NCBI RefSeq assembly: GCF_027887165.1
Contig: NC_077234.1
Coordinates: forward strand, 142,095,857-142,159,856
Source of the DNA: Monodelphis domestica
Lineage: Eukaryota > Chordata > Mammalia > Didelphimorphia > Didelphidae
DNA: 64,000 nucleotides
Reading direction: 5' to 3'
A program made the translations under genes and the position numbers. Numbering within the stretch: position 1 is the first letter of the stretch; each line of letters starts with the position of its first letter. This document shows, in pieces, positions 26,210 through 38,609 of this stretch. The notes beneath the pieces are model-generated. The model was not told where the DNA came from. It did not search any database and saw only the letters and a program-made list of their open reading frames with translations.

Positions 26210-26885
26210 ACTACTTAACAAGAAAAACAATGTTGGTTTGATGGAAAATAAGATAAAAAATACTTGAAAATGAGTTACAGACCTTTAACTTAAGTCTTTA
26301 AAGTCAAAACCATTTTGTTAAAATGTATTATTCAAATCTCTTATTTAAAAGTTCCTAATTCTTTTATTTGTATGTCTTATTCTTTAAAAAGAATCTCCTA
26401 TTTTTTTTATCTCTACTTTTTGGAATATTAAACACTCCAAAATTATGTTCAGAACATAAACTCTGCTGCTTTGAACTGCCTCAATAATTTTAAAAAATTC
26501 TTTCTATCCCTTACAAGGACTCACTCTGCATCAAAAAGATAGATAAAGATGAAACAATAAGAAATTCATCTCTGTTATTGGCAGATATTTTTTAAGATTG
26601 AGATTTAGGTTTTTGTTTAGGTCTTGTTAGGACCTAGAGTTTGCTTCCACATGTCTGCTCAGGCATACTTATTATGTTCTACTTTTAGATTGCTTATTTT
26701 TAGAATGAAAAATGCCAATAACTAAAGACATATCTTTTTAGTAACAAATAAGCATATTTTTATAAGTATCTGAATACCTTAAAATTTGGCAAGTATTTTG
26801 ATACAGTTCTTTCCCATGATATTCTAGGACTTCATATCTTAAAAACAAAGAACAAGAAATAAGGAGAGGAAGAGGAAAAAGAAAA
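26210..26885. other. Intergenic sequence, nothing recognised
   Basis: AT-rich; no gene or repeat could be supported. Confidence 0.5.
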
Positions 26886-26889
26886 GGAT

Positions 26890-27330
26890 CCTGCTTGTTT
26901 GTTAGAGAATATTCTGTCCTTGGCTATAATCTCTTTGACATTTTTTTCAGTAATTTGAATGAAGACATAGAAGGCTTGCTTTTCAGATCTGCTGATAACC
27001 ATGAAAGCTCATAAATGCATTAGTGATAGAATTACATTGCAAACACATTTTGATAGGCTAAAATTAAAATACGTTTTAGAAGATTCCAACAACTGTATGG
27101 AATCCAAAATATGAACCTTCAAAGAGGTAATGTTAATGTCCGTTTATATATTTTGTAAAACTAACAAACAAACAAACATGGTAACCCAGGTTAATAGCAC
27201 ATACAAAAAGGCATAGAATCTTTAGTTTATATCAGTGTGATATGTCAGGGAAAACTATCACAATATTATTACCTTAAGAAAGATAAAAACGATAACAAGG
27301 AAGATTCTATTCAACTCTGTATTAACTAGG
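26890..27330 (+). mobile_element. L3/CR1-type LINE fragment
   Basis: At about 26940-27003 the translation reads FFSNLNEDIEGLLFRSADN, clearly comparable to the CR1/L3 segment FINDLDEGIESLLSKFADD. Further text to about 27330 is compatible with the same LINE but is heavily diverged and full of stops. Confidence 0.6.
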
Positions 27331-27374
27331 TATACTACAACTGGGTTTTCATGTTTAATTAATTCTGAGCACAT

Positions 27375-27565
27375 ATTAAGAAGGGTACTGACAACCCAGA
27401 AGATGTTTAGAAGTTCAAATTCTGCCAGTGTCATGTTTAGTATTTGGATTTTAGCAAATCCGTGAACTTATCCAGTTTTCTTATCACTCAGAGGGGAATG
27501 ATAATACCAGTAATACTTAACTTTTGGAGATATTGTGAGATACACAAACCTTATAGGATTCTTGT
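27375..27565 (+). mobile_element. MIR/CORE-SINE, plus strand
   Basis: GAAGTTCAAATTCTGCCAGT, AGCAAATCCGTGAACTTATC, and AGGGGAATGATAATACCAGT with TATTGTGAGATACA fit the MIR order. Confidence 0.6.
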
Positions 27566-27569
27566 TATT

Positions 27570-30030
27570 CATAATTAAAACTTTTTTAACATTGAATAAA
27601 AGGATCATTTACTGAGGGAATGATTTCCCTCTTAGTGGAGATCTTAAGGTCATTTGTCAGTGATATTTTGGATGGGAAAGGGATGGCAATTGAAGTTACT
27701 TTTAAGATTATATGATTTAGGACATGGTTAATGGCTTTTAAAAAGACTAAGCAATAGAAAAAAATCTAATTTTAAGCAGGAACAAAAAAAAAGTAGCAAA
27801 CTTAATGAGTCAATAAGCATTTACTAAGAATTTATTGTGAGACATTGCTTAGGACTGAGCATACAAGGAGGAAAAAAAAGCAGTTAATCTGATTTAATTA
27901 AAATTTTATCAAAACAATTTCTCCTTTTATTTTACCAAAAAAAAAATTTACTTTTAAATTGTGTGAATTCAGTATACCGTAAAGATCATTTTATTTGGTG
28001 GAAAGGTATTTCTGGGGACAAGGAAAACACTTCTTTATAATAAGAGAAATTTGGTTGAATATCAATAGAGCTTAAATATAAACAAATATATCCATTCACT
28101 GGACACTCAATAAATATTATTGAGTGAAAGCTAAGAAACTTCACAAAATCATAATATATTTCACCATATTTTGGAACCCAAAAAATAAGAGTTTCTTCTA
28201 GTATTGTCATAAGAAACCTTTTTAAATTGAACAAAGTTAATACACTAAGTTTTAGCCTCAAGTGGAGTCATAATTATGCATTATTTCTTCCATAGAAGAG
28301 AAGCAGAAGGAGGCAAAAGTGGTACAGATGTCAGTGATATTTTGGCATTTGACAATGAGAAAGGCATGGTCAAAATTAAAGTGCAGCAACACAAAGGTAA
28401 TGGTTAGCTACCCCTCCCCCAAATCTAATGGTAGTTCTGAAAGGCTGAGTAAAGACCACAGGGGCATAAGAGAGGGATTTATGTTAAATGACCTGGGGGG
28501 GTTGGTATGAGTGATAGAATGAGGAATGACGCCATTGCTTAGTCTAATAAAAGACCAACAAATATGGACAGAGTAGTCTCTGATAGGTGCAAACCATGTG
28601 GACAGTATTTTTTTTACCATCACAGGGAAGAAATACTCTGAACTAATAAGAAATTTTTCTTCTGCCATTGACATAAGCATGACCAAAGTTTTGGCATTTT
28701 CCCTTTATTATGCCTCCAATTTGAAACTTTATAGGAGTTGGGGGGAATTGGACTATAATTGAATTATTTTTTCCCCCCAAAAATAGCTGATTTTTACACT
28801 GTGATACTGCCTAACCCATAAAAATGATCTTAATATACAAAAGTAAAAAGTATTGCATAAATAAAACTATTATTTAATTAATTCATTATTTGACATTATT
28901 TCATTTAGATTTACTAAAATTAATATCTAATATAAGATAAAAACATTTTATCTGTAAGTAGACTTTCAGATATGGGAGTAGTGTATGTCATAAATCTAAA
29001 ACATTCCTTTTTTTACCCCTCAGGTAAAACTATTAAGAACCTTTATGTACCCTGTATAAACACTAAGATTGTTGGAGACTTGTTTATGACATTTCCTCCT
29101 CTCATATATTTCCAACATGTGGATATCTTTTATCATCTTGACAGCTTCTCTTACTTTTTCAACCTCATATTCACTTGGGTCCTCTTTTTCCTCCCTAATA
29201 ACATGAATGTCCTCCTTTAAAACCAGAGTTAGTGAAAGAAAGGACTTTCAGAAACTGTGTAGGTTCCCTGGTTGAACTTGAGGGACAAAGTTTTTAAGCC
29301 ATTACTATAGAACTAAGAATACATTTATAATCACAATTATACTTCCAATTCAACTTGTTTTAACATATTATTCAGGTAATGTCTAGAGCTCTTTTCAATA
29401 CTAACTCTTGTGGTAGAGAAGGACTGGTAACATTTTAATTTTCCAAATGGGCCCAAGTAATTCCACTGTAGGAGTTATTTGAATAAGTAATTATAATTAA
29501 TTCTGACAAAATTCTTAATTTAACCAAACTTATGGAGTCATATTCTTATGCCTTAATGTAGGTCTCTCAGGTTAATCGTAACTAACACAAATAAATAATT
29601 GTAGAAAATAGCATGCATGAAAATACAAAATGCATTAATGATAATACTTCAAATTGAATCATGCCTAATTTAAATGCAGAACAGGAAACTAATGAATAAA
29701 TTCTAGAAATGAAAGCTGCAAAAGTATTTTTATTGGCTATTCTAGCACAATAGCAAAAATTATCTTTGCAAAAGGGTTGCCCTTTCATTAATAGACAAAA
29801 TAATTAGACTAAAATCTATTGATAAAATACTCAGGCTGCATATGAGTCTGGTATAATAGTACTTTTATACATACATCCATAGACCTGTGAAATCAAAAGT
29901 TCTAATGTACAAAATGTACTTTAGCATTTAAATAAAATAGAGATAATTCTTCACTTCACATGGAGGAAAGCAGGAGATATATTCCTGGCTTAGCAGAAAA
30001 GAAAGAATAATATTTCGTTCTCTTCTACCC
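27570..30030. other. Intergenic sequence, nothing firm
   Basis: Contains only a short old repeat near 27805-27865. Open frames here (for example 28408-28686 minus, 28972-29220 plus) show no family features and fit chance expectation. Confidence 0.45.
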
Positions 30031-30034
30031 ACCT

Positions 30035-30202
30035 TCCCCATCTCTCTCTGTTTCTCTCACTCTGTCTCTCTCTGTCTCTCCCTTTTTCTCTCCCTACTAT
30101 TCTCTCTCTGTTTATGTGTGTGTGTGTGTGTCTGTTTCTCTGTCTGTCTCTAACACAAATACACACACACACACACACACACATACACACACACACACAC
30201 AT
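30035..30202. repeat. CT-rich, TG and CA microsatellite cluster
   Basis: CTCT/TCTG-rich sequence 30041-30110, a TG run 30115-30131, more TCTG, then CA runs 30162-30182 and 30186-30200. The open frame across it on the minus strand is a repeat artefact. Confidence 0.9.
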
Positions 30203-30794
30203 TCCTGCAGATAGTGAGTGTAGCTAATATATCCAGGCATTGTGATGCTGTCCAAACTGAGTCTGGTTTTTGGTTTATCTTAAAGTGACAATAATCTCAT
30301 TATTTCAGTAGAAGAGAAAGAGACTGGGAGGATTTACAACAGAAAAACAATAAAATACAGTATCTCAACTAGTCTAATTTCAGCCATATCTATTATCGTT
30401 TTTACAGTTTGAGAAAACAAAAGAAAAAAAAAGAGAAGTCCAGGATCCACAAATGTCATTCCTTTTCTCTTTTACTGGCCATAAGTCCTGATATTCTTGC
30501 AATCTAAACCTTTGTCTTACAGCAACTGTTAAAGAAGTCCTTATCAAATAAATATCTCTACTCCCTCCCCCCACACTTATGGATAAAGGTTATAATTATT
30601 TTTTTTCAAGTGACAGGGTAACAGTGGGATGAAGAAAGAGAGAGAGAGAAAAGCATGAACCCTAAAAAGTCTCATAGAAATTTGCAAACATATTATAATT
30701 TAAAATCTTTCAGCTAATGATGTTTTCTTTGCCCAAATTGAGAAAAGTATACTTTGCAAAACTTTGCAAAACATTTTGCATACTTTATTTTTGT

Positions 30795-30995
30795 TCTTAA
30801 ACAGCCCTGTGAGTTAGATTCTATAGATATTATCCCATTTTACAGATAAAAAAAAAAAACCACCACCACCAACAACAACAAAACTAGTGCTCAGAGGTGT
30901 TAAATATTTTGATTTTAGTTATAAAGATAGAATATCAGAATGAACATTCAAATTTTGTTCTCTCCTAATTCCAAGTCCAAGTACTTTCCATTATA
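30795..30995 (-). mobile_element. MIR, minus strand, with expanded internal A-run
   Basis: CAGCCCTGTGAGTTAGATTC, TTATCCCATTTTACAGATAA, then A12 with CCACCACCACC and AACAACAAC triplets, then CTAGTGCTCAGAGGTGTTAA. The microsatellite appears to have grown inside the MIR at its GAGGAAACTGAGG position. Confidence 0.65.
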
Positions 30996-31144
30996 CAATG
31001 CAATACAAATATATAATCTCAAATGAGCCAGTTACATTTGTCCTCCAAAATCCGGTACATAATAAACTATAGGCTATGAAGATTAATTAGTACTATAACC
31101 ATCATCCAAGATAACATTCACAGCCTTAAAATATATTCTTAGGA

Positions 31145-31350
31145 GTTCAAATATACTGAATATGAGCCAGAAAAAAGAAAAAAGAATCTAAAGACCGGCA
31201 TTTGAATTCTTTCTCTTCTGTTTATTACCTTTAAAATGTTGGGCAGGTCACATAGAATTTTGAGGCCTCTGGTTCCTTAGCTATACATGAGGGGATTGAA
31301 GTAGATGGCATATAAAGTCCTTTGGAGCTCAAAATATTTGATGATCTAAT
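31145..31350 (+). mobile_element. Old tRNA-derived SINE, plus strand
   Basis: GACCGGCATTTGAATTCTTT, GGGCAGGTCACATAGAATTT, GAGGCCTCTGGTTCCTTAGC and AAGTCCTTTGGAGCTC follow the SINE order with heavy divergence. Confidence 0.5.
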
Positions 31351-31784
31351 CCATCATAATCCACAAAGAAATGCAATGTAATTTCAAAAAATAAATTTGG
31401 TCATTGCTCAGTTATTATAATAAGCCTGCAAGCATTTTGCAACAAACTTTGGAAGATCTTGTTATAATGAGCAAATTCCTTTATCAAATATCCCTTTCTG
31501 GTTCATGGATATACATGTCAGGTTTTGCAGTATTTAGGATGTGCTCTTATCAAAGATTTCTGACAAATTGCTTCTGCCTTTTTCAAAGTATGTAGGCCTC
31601 AGGCGAAATCTTATTTGACTTTTACCAAAGCAGTTGCTAGTCTCTATGTTTGTGCAGTAATACAAATATAGAAATATTACTTGTGTATATAGAGATATAG
31701 CTATAATGGGTGTACATTTAAAAAATAATGTGCAAATAGCAAAATGAGTTTTCATTTTTTTAGAGTTGCTTAGAGATCAAGATC

Positions 31785-31930
31785 ATATAATCATAAAATC
31801 ATAGATTTAGAGCTTGAGGTATTGGACCATCAAGTTCAAACCCATTATTTTAAATATGAGGAAACTGTAGTACAAAGCGGCTGATTATTTGATTTGTCCT
31901 AGGTCATACAGAGTACAGTATAATGGACAA
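31785..31930 (-). mobile_element. Old SINE, minus strand
   Basis: AAATCATAGATTTAGAGCTT, CAAGTTCAAACCCATTATTT, ATATGAGGAAACTGTAGTAC and TGTCCTAGGTCATACAGAG match the reversed mammalian CORE-SINE text that begins ATCATAGATTTAGAGCTGG. Confidence 0.6.
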
Positions 31931-31934
31931 AATC

Positions 31935-32930
31935 ACAAGTCCTTGAAATATTAACATTTAATCCCCGACAAATTCTTCAAAGAAATACAATTAAGCATCT
32001 GTTTTGCATGACACAGGCATTCAACCATGTTTCTATTCTTAAAATTCATTCACATTAATAAATCAAACAAAAAAGGAAACCACTTTCAAATTCAAAAATG
32101 CCTATGCCCAGGTTTAGGCTAGATTCATAAAGCAAGCCAAAGTACTTCCTTTGATGTCAACCCATATGGGCTAGTTATCTTATCAGCAGTGCATTGGTAT
32201 TCATCCACACATCTCCTATTCCCAGTTACTAAACAATAAAAACAAGCCTCCCAGGTTAGTCATATTAACTTTGCTTGGCTAAATTCATTGAGGACCAATT
32301 GCTTTCAAAGAAAAGACCTAGATCAAACTACAAAGGGTAAATGTCCAAATGTTTTAGTAATACACCACTGTCTTTCTCATTTTATACATACAAACACATG
32401 CACAAACATACACATACATGCACACACAGAGACACACATTTAGCAATGAATAATTGTGAATTGCTTCCAGTTTTAGAAAATAATTAAGGAAGATCATTAA
32501 ATGCTGTGACCTCACCATTCTATCATCTTTTCAATATAAAGAATAGAAGGAAAAAATTAAAGTTGAGAGTCATCCAAAGGACAATAGAGAGAGGCAGAGT
32601 GGATGCTAGGTGCCTGCAGCACATTACAATAAAAAGCCATTAAGAAAAGGTGATATCAAGGAAGTTACCAGACAGACATAAGATTGGAAATAAAAGGGAC
32701 AGTCAAGTTGGAAGGAAGAAGAGTAAAAGAGAAACAACAGAGAGGTTCCATGCAACTTAACATCCCCATATATGTCAAGAAATCTAGAGGAAAGCATCCC
32801 AAAACTAGGTAAATGCTTCAATGGTGGATTCACAGAACATAAATGACTAATATTTACACTGTTACCATTTTGGTGAGATTCCAGACTCTGCAAAATTTTG
32901 AACCTTTTGTATTCTAAAGATAGTATAAAG
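31935..32930. other. Intergenic sequence, nothing recognised
   Basis: Only a short CA-rich stretch near 32393-32440. The 103-codon minus-strand open frame at 32624-32935 has no recognisable features. Confidence 0.45.
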
Positions 32931-32934
32931 AGCA

Positions 32935-33300
32935 TTTATTTGAAATTCAGAAGGCCTGGATTAAAATTCTAGCTCTGATAAAGATAAAAGAAATAGTGCT
33001 AGACATGAAGTCAGGAAGACTTGAGTTCAAATATAGCCTTAGACACTCAGTAGAAGTGTGGTCCTTTTCCTCAGTAAAATGGAGATAATATTAACTACTT
33101 CCAAGGGTTTCTGTGAAGATAAAAGAACATAACTTTTGTAAAACACAGTAAAGTCCTTTAATATTATAACTAGAGGCAATTGGGCAACTTACTTAATCTC
33201 TCTGGGTCTCAGTTTTCTATCTATTAAATAAAAGAATTGAGGTAAATAGCTTCTGATATTCCTTTCAGTACTAGATCCTCCATGAAATCTATAACACTAA
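32935..33300 (+). mobile_element. Nested plus-strand SINEs
   Basis: An older SINE (AGAAGGCCTGGATTAAAATT, then CTAGCTCTGATA) is interrupted from about 32981 to 33178 by a second SINE (GACATGAAGTCAGGAAGACT, TTGAGTTCAAATATAGCCTT, CCTCAGTAAAATGGAG). It resumes with GGGCAACTTACTTAATCTCT and TCTGGGTCTCAGTTTTCTAT. Both parts are plus strand. Confidence 0.6.
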
Positions 33301-33349
33301 GAAAATACAAATTTTGTTTTGAGTCTATGAAACAAGATAACAACATTGC

Positions 33350-33412
33350 AAAAGAAAGAAAGAAAAGAAAAGAAAACCAAAGAAAAAAAGAGAAAACAAA
33401 AGAAAGGATTAG
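33350..33412 (+). repeat. GAAA-rich low-complexity tract
   Basis: Repeats of AAAGAAAGAA with AAAACC interruptions. Confidence 0.8.
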
Positions 33413-33489
33413 GGTTTAGAATCACAGACAGAACTGGAGTGGGGAAAAGACTTAAAAGGCCATCTAATTGGATGCCTCCTTCTCTCCTC

Positions 33490-34383
33490 TGATATTGTCA
33501 GTGTAAGTACTCATCATCTAATAGCTAGACTAGTACAATAGGCTCCCTTCTTCAGGCCTCTCATTTCAGTACTCAGCTGCCAAAATAATCTTCTTAAAGA
33601 AGAGGTATGACTATGTCAGCTCTTCCACATGTACCTTATTAAACTAAATCCCTCCTTATTTTATCTAGGATCAAATATCAAAATCCTGTTTGAATTTTAA
33701 AGACCTTCTTTAACTAGATCCTTTCCTTCCATCACATATCACTCCCTTTATGTACTCTACAATCCAGTGACAATAGCCTCCTAACTGTTTCTCACACAAA
33801 ATAGTCAATCCTAATGCAAACTCTAACAGTTATTTTCACTGGTTGTCCTCTATGCCTGGAATGATGTCTATCTTCCTGTTCATTTCCTGGTTTCACTGTG
33901 TTCTTTTAAATACCTGTCCAAATCCTATTTTCTATAAGAAAGCTTTTCAAGTGCCATCTAAAGCTAGCACTTTCCCTATGAGATTATCTTCCATCTACAT
34001 CTATATATATTGTGCGTATAGTTTTTTTCATGCTGTCTCCCCCTTAGACTGTGATCTCCTGAGGGCAGAGACTATATTTTTAGGTGGCATAGCATATGGA
34101 GTACTGGAACTGGAGTGAGGAAGACCTGGGTTCAAATACAGTCTCAGACACTTACTAGCTTTGTGACCCTATTCAAATCACTTAGTCCATTATGCCTTAG
34201 TTTCCTCATCTACAAAATGAGTTGGAGAAGGAAATGGAAAATCACTCCAGTATATTTGCCAAGAAAACTCCAAATGGGGAAATGAATAAACTGACAATAC
34301 TAAAATGACAGTACAAAAGTTTCCCTAGCATTTGGTGCAATGCTTATTACATAGTACATAATTGATTAATGTTTGATGACTAA
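33490..34383 (+). mobile_element. L2 LINE 3' region, split by a SINE
   Basis: Order matches the L2 3' end: CTGCCAAAATAATCTTCTTA, GACTATGTCAGCTCTTCC, ATGCCTGGAATGATGTCTAT, ATACCTGTCCAAATCCTATT, TTAGACTGTGATCTCCTGAG and GGCAGAGACTATATTTTT. A SINE intervenes at about 34083-34318, then CCCTAGCATTTGGTGCAATG and a TAATTGATTAATGTTTGATG terminus complete the element. Confidence 0.8.
34083..34318 (+). mobile_element. WSINE1-type SINE inserted in L2
   Basis: GGTGGCATAGCATATGGAGT head, CTGGGTTCAAATACAGTCTC, CACTTAGTCCATTATGCC, CATCTACAAAATGAGTTGGA, and a TTTGCCAAGAAAACTCCAAA tail: a complete WSINE1-type element located between two parts of one L2 copy. Confidence 0.85.
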
Positions 34384-34394
34384 CATCTTCATGT

Positions 34395-34525
34395 TGCAGA
34401 TAAGGTAACTGGAGCCCTGAGGGATGAAGGAAATGGCTTGCCTAGGGTCAGGCATCAGACTAAGTAGCATAGATAAGATAGGAATACAAGTCTATTGACT
34501 TCCTATCCAAATCTTTTGAGTGGCT
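34395..34525 (-). mobile_element. MIR fragment, minus strand
   Basis: GCAGATAAGGTAACTGGAGC, CCTGAGGGATGAAGGAAATG, GCTTGCCTAGGGTCAGGCAT and a TCTATTGACTTCCTATCC end give the reversed MIR order. Confidence 0.55.
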
Positions 34526-35089
34526 TCTAGGTTACTAGAGCATGCTTTTATTCCTCTTTGCATTTGCTGAGCTTTTCAAAAGGTAAAATCAAGTTCAACT
34601 TGCAAATAGAGACAAAGAACAGAGAAGATAAAGACCCAAGTGATTTTAAAATTCTAAGCTATTGTGAAATATCCATTTTTAAATTAGGCTAATTTATTTC
34701 TAGGTTGCATACCTAAGGAAAGCACAGTCATGTCTATCTAATTACCCATCATACAGTTATTATCTCCATGCCAAGCAAAAGCAGAGGTCACAATAGCACA
34801 CTACTAAGAGAACCTCTTCTTTCTTAAGTGGAAGAAAAGTTGGTCTTAATATTTATAGCAAGGTTAAAGGAAATATTGGTAATATGCAAATAGTAGCAAT
34901 TACGTATAATAAGATAAATACATGATATGCTATCTACTCCACAACTCATGGAATGATTTGCAGTAATTCTGATTTCAAAGGGATTTAAGACACCTTCTTT
35001 TATAATATATACTCTGAAGAGAAATCTTCTATTCTACATCTGTGCCTAGTGCTTATGCAGTCCCTACTAGAAATGTCAAAGGCTAATAA

Positions 35090-35735
35090 AATCATTATTT
35101 TTGTGTCTTTATCTCCTAAGGCAGTCCATTCTATTTCTAAATCATTATTGTGGTGAATTCCTGGTATGAAAACTCCCTGTTTGATACACAGATTCTTTAA
35201 TTCAAGGCAAAATCCATTTCCATGTAACTTCTGCCATTTTCTCTATCTTCATAATTTAGTATCTTACCCGCCTTATCTGAAACAGTCTCCAAATAGTTAT
35301 CACTGCGTGCCCTTTTCTATCCTTTTAAAACAAATCACCCAAACTGGCATTTCTAAATCATAGGTGTGACCATTTTCTCCTCTGATCAAGAAGTTTCAGT
35401 GTCTCCCCTTTGCCTTTACAAAACTACAAATTTAAGGATAAAAGGATATAACAATAAAACAAGATAAAAAGATAAGTATAAAGTACAAATTTTTAAGTTT
35501 AAAATTCTTTCATACATTTCCTTCAACCTTGCTTTCCAGGCTGATTATGTGTTCCTCTTATTACACTACAGTTATTTAAACACATCTTTCCATCTCTGTC
35601 TTCCATGACATTTTATAAGCTCTCTCCTCAGCCAGTCAGCATAGAACTCCCTTCAATGCTCACTTCAAATTCCACTTCTTGAAGTGTTCTTTCCTGACTA
35701 GTTATTAGTTTTGACTTTCATCTCCTGCCAATCAA
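35090..35735 (+). mobile_element. L2 LINE fragment, plus strand
   Basis: CACCCAAACTGGCATTTCTA, GTGACCATTTTCTCCTCTGA, TCAAGAAGTTTCAGTGTCTC, CCTTGCTTTCCAGGCTGATT and ATTCCACTTCTTGAAGTGTT fit the L2 3' coding order. Confidence 0.65.
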
Positions 35736-35924
35736 ATGGAACTAAAATGTATATTAACTCTTTGAAGAATCAATGCAGTTTAAACAGCTAATTCATAAAG
35801 CTTATGAAATATAATTGTTGCTCAGCACTCTGCTTCAATGTAGTTGATTTATGAACAGATCTTACCATGAATCTCTTTGAACTTTCTAGCTCTAAGCACC
35901 ATAATGAGCATATGTCTTAGGTTT

Positions 35925-36060
35925 GAGGAGAATTTAGGAGCCATCTAATCCAAGTCATTCATTTAAAGATTAGAAAAAATAGAGGGCCAATGAGATTGAG
36001 TGACTTGTAAGTGCTAGTAAGTACAGAAGTTGAATTTCAACATAGATTGTATGAAGGAAA
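35925..36060 (-). mobile_element. Old SINE, minus strand
   Basis: GAATTTAGGAGCCATCTAAT, CCAAGTCATTCATTTAAAGA and GGGCCAATGAGATTGAGTGA match reversed CORE-SINE text (ATCTAGTCCAACCC ... TTAAGTGACTTG). Confidence 0.5.
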
Positions 36061-36190
36061 ATCTAATGTTCTGATGAGCATCTGTACATGACTATGCCTT
36101 GTTTAAGTGTGATCTAGAAATTACACTAATTTTATAATGGAAATTTTATGGTAGCTAATAATTCAAAATCACTTAATTCTTCTTGTTATG

Positions 36191-36193
<3 letters not shown>

Positions 36194-36269
<76 letters not shown>

Positions 36270-36270
36270 A
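36194..36270 (+). repeat. (TC)n microsatellite
   Basis: About 34 uninterrupted TC units followed by TTCTCTC. The Ser/Leu open frame over it is an artefact. Confidence 0.97.
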
Positions 36271-36274
36271 GTTA

Positions 36275-36890
36275 AACTTTCATTTACCTTTGAGAAAACT
36301 CAGCAAATTTAAAGGAGAAAAATTAAACTCTTGCAACTTAGAAGTCCTTATTCATCTTTTTCAATTAAAGTGTATGCCCAAAGGCAATTGTATAAAAGTT
36401 CTACCAATTGAGATTCGTTTATTTTGGCTAAAAGTAACTCTTTTAAATGAAACTGTCTCTCAGAGAATGAAAACATTAAGCCAGGATGGGAAAGAGGACA
36501 GAAGGAGGATGAGAATTTTGAACTGATGAAATAAAATCTTGAAAATTCAAAAAAGTTGGGTAGGGAGGCAGTTCTGGATAGCTAGGAAACACTAAACACC
36601 TAACAATTATGAGAGAGAGGAGAGGAAGTGAGGTCTTATAGAAAATCCTATGGATAGGAAATGAAAAATTGTATAAATTTTACAATTTCACCACGGAGTT
36701 TTCTTTAGAAGTTCATGCATGAGACTACAGTCTCAAAATGATGAGGTATTCACAAAATCATTATTCCAAAATCTATTAGTAATAGAATTTATCAAATTGA
36801 TACGTCTTATTTTTAAGATAGAATTACTGACATTTTGTCAGGATATGTTTATTTCAGAGTTCATAACATCTTTTAAGAAACTATCATTTA
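36275..36890. other. Intergenic sequence, nothing recognised
   Basis: No gene or repeat could be supported. Confidence 0.5.
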
Positions 36891-36894
36891 GAAC

Positions 36895-37200
36895 ACAGAA
36901 TCATAGAATCTTACGACTAAAGCAGAGCTTAGAAATATTTTGTAAAATTTCCTTACTTTAAAATTTAGTAATTTATAGCTCAGTTATAAACTGCCTTTCA
37001 CAGGGTCATGCAGTCAGGGACATTCATTCATCTTTACAACTCAGGTCACACCAAAATCATAGAATCTCAGAGTTAGAACTACCCTGAAGCAATGTGTTCC
37101 AACCATAAATAACAATGATCTCTATAACATTCCTCTTTTTTTGATAAAAAAAAAAGTAGGGACACATAACTTCTAAAGACAACTCTTTCCATATTAAAAT
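36895..37200. mobile_element. Two adjacent old repeats (SINE, then L3/CR1-like)
   Basis: 36895-37015 has AGAATCATAGAATCTTACGA and AGGGTCATGCAGTCAGGG, a reversed SINE. From 37055 a second ATCATAGAATCTCAGAGTTA begins text with CAATGTGTTCCAACCATAAA and ACAACTCTTTCCATATT, resembling an L3/CR1 3' end. Both are strongly diverged. Confidence 0.45.
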
Positions 37201-37204
37201 AGTT

Positions 37205-38605
37205 CTAATAATGAGGGTAGAACTATACTGGAATATACCAAGGATTTGGGTAAAAGACAGTAGGGCTATCACCTTCCTTGTCTTGGACACTACCTCAGTG
37301 CAACATAAAATTACATTAGGATCTAGTTATTCTCAGCAATGTAGAGATCAAAGACAATCCCACCAACACATGATGAAAAAACTCATCTGCCATCTGAGAA
37401 GGAACTAATGGAGTCTTTGTTGTCACCACTTCCTTTCCTAGTTCTACACTAACCATCCCTTCAGTAAAATATTCTAGAATTTTGCCATTTTCTATAGTCT
37501 CCACAAAATTCAAAGTCGACTGACAATTTTTGAACAATCACTTTAGCCAACTCCTTCAATATCCTAGAATAAAGTTTGCTGCTTGTTCATGACACCTTGA
37601 ATTCTTCGAGGACAATAAGTGATCTTACTTATGCAATATTTGTTCCATCATCCTATAAACAACTCCAATAAAGAACAGTTGTGAAATTCTTTAAATTTTT
37701 TAAACTTAAGAAATAAAATCTAGTTCTTTTTTACAGTTTTCCCTTGATAAATTCACTATGCTAACATGGTATCAAAAGCCTACAGAAAAGAGCCAAACAA
37801 CTCAGTACCTATGACATGGAAGACTATCCCTTTATAACTAAAAATAGCACTTTGATTATAGTATTAACATAAAATGTAAAGCAATCAAGTTTACTTAAAA
37901 TATTAAATTCAATTATCCTTAGGTTTAGAGACAGTGATGGGAACTTGACTTACATGCATAGATGGAATTATTCTTACAAAAGACATGCATATATATGAGT
38001 GTTTTCATTATGCTGCTTGCTCAGAAAGATTTATCAAATGTGATGTTAAGTTGCACAAAAAATAGCAAGATTAACATATTGCCTAGCAAAAACAGAAAAC
38101 AAAAAATCAATAAGAAGAATTTAGTTTTAGATATTTCCCTAAGGAAAAAATAACACTATACCCTATACTTCATTTTTTTCATTTATATAGTTGATGGTAC
38201 AAGTTATTTCTACTTGGTTTTCCTATAATTGATCTCACTGTTTATAGTTCATTTTCATGCATAGTTCCTCTGGCAGATTTCTTTAACACCCCAAATCAGA
38301 AAATTATAATATTAAAAGAAAATTGATTGGTGATTCTGCCTACCCAATTTATTTGAGGTTGTTGGAAAATTTCAGGGGTTTACATCAGGATCTATATTAT
38401 ATTTGTCTCCAAAAATGGAAATTGTAACTTCAAACTTCAAAGCCATTATATTTTTAACTCAACCTGGACAATGTAAATCATGGACATGGAATATATATAG
38501 CACAGGTTATAATATTTGTACATTTCTGTTTTGATTATGATTGTTTGATATCAATATCATCATTATGATCATTGATCTATTTCTCAATAGCTTCCTGGAA
38601 ATTAA
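37205..38605. other. Intergenic sequence, nothing firm
   Basis: 37400-37650 has mixed composition that could be a LINE remnant (GCCAACTCCTTCAATATCCT), but I could not place it in a family. Confidence 0.4.
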
Positions 38606-38609
38606 ATTC

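Noticed and set aside
32624..32935. 103-codon minus-strand open frame as a gene
   Set aside because: No signal, domain or codon pattern beyond chance; adjoins old SINE sequence.
36188..36526. 112-codon Ser/Leu-rich frame
   Set aside because: It is driven by the (TC)n microsatellite; the remainder has no family features.
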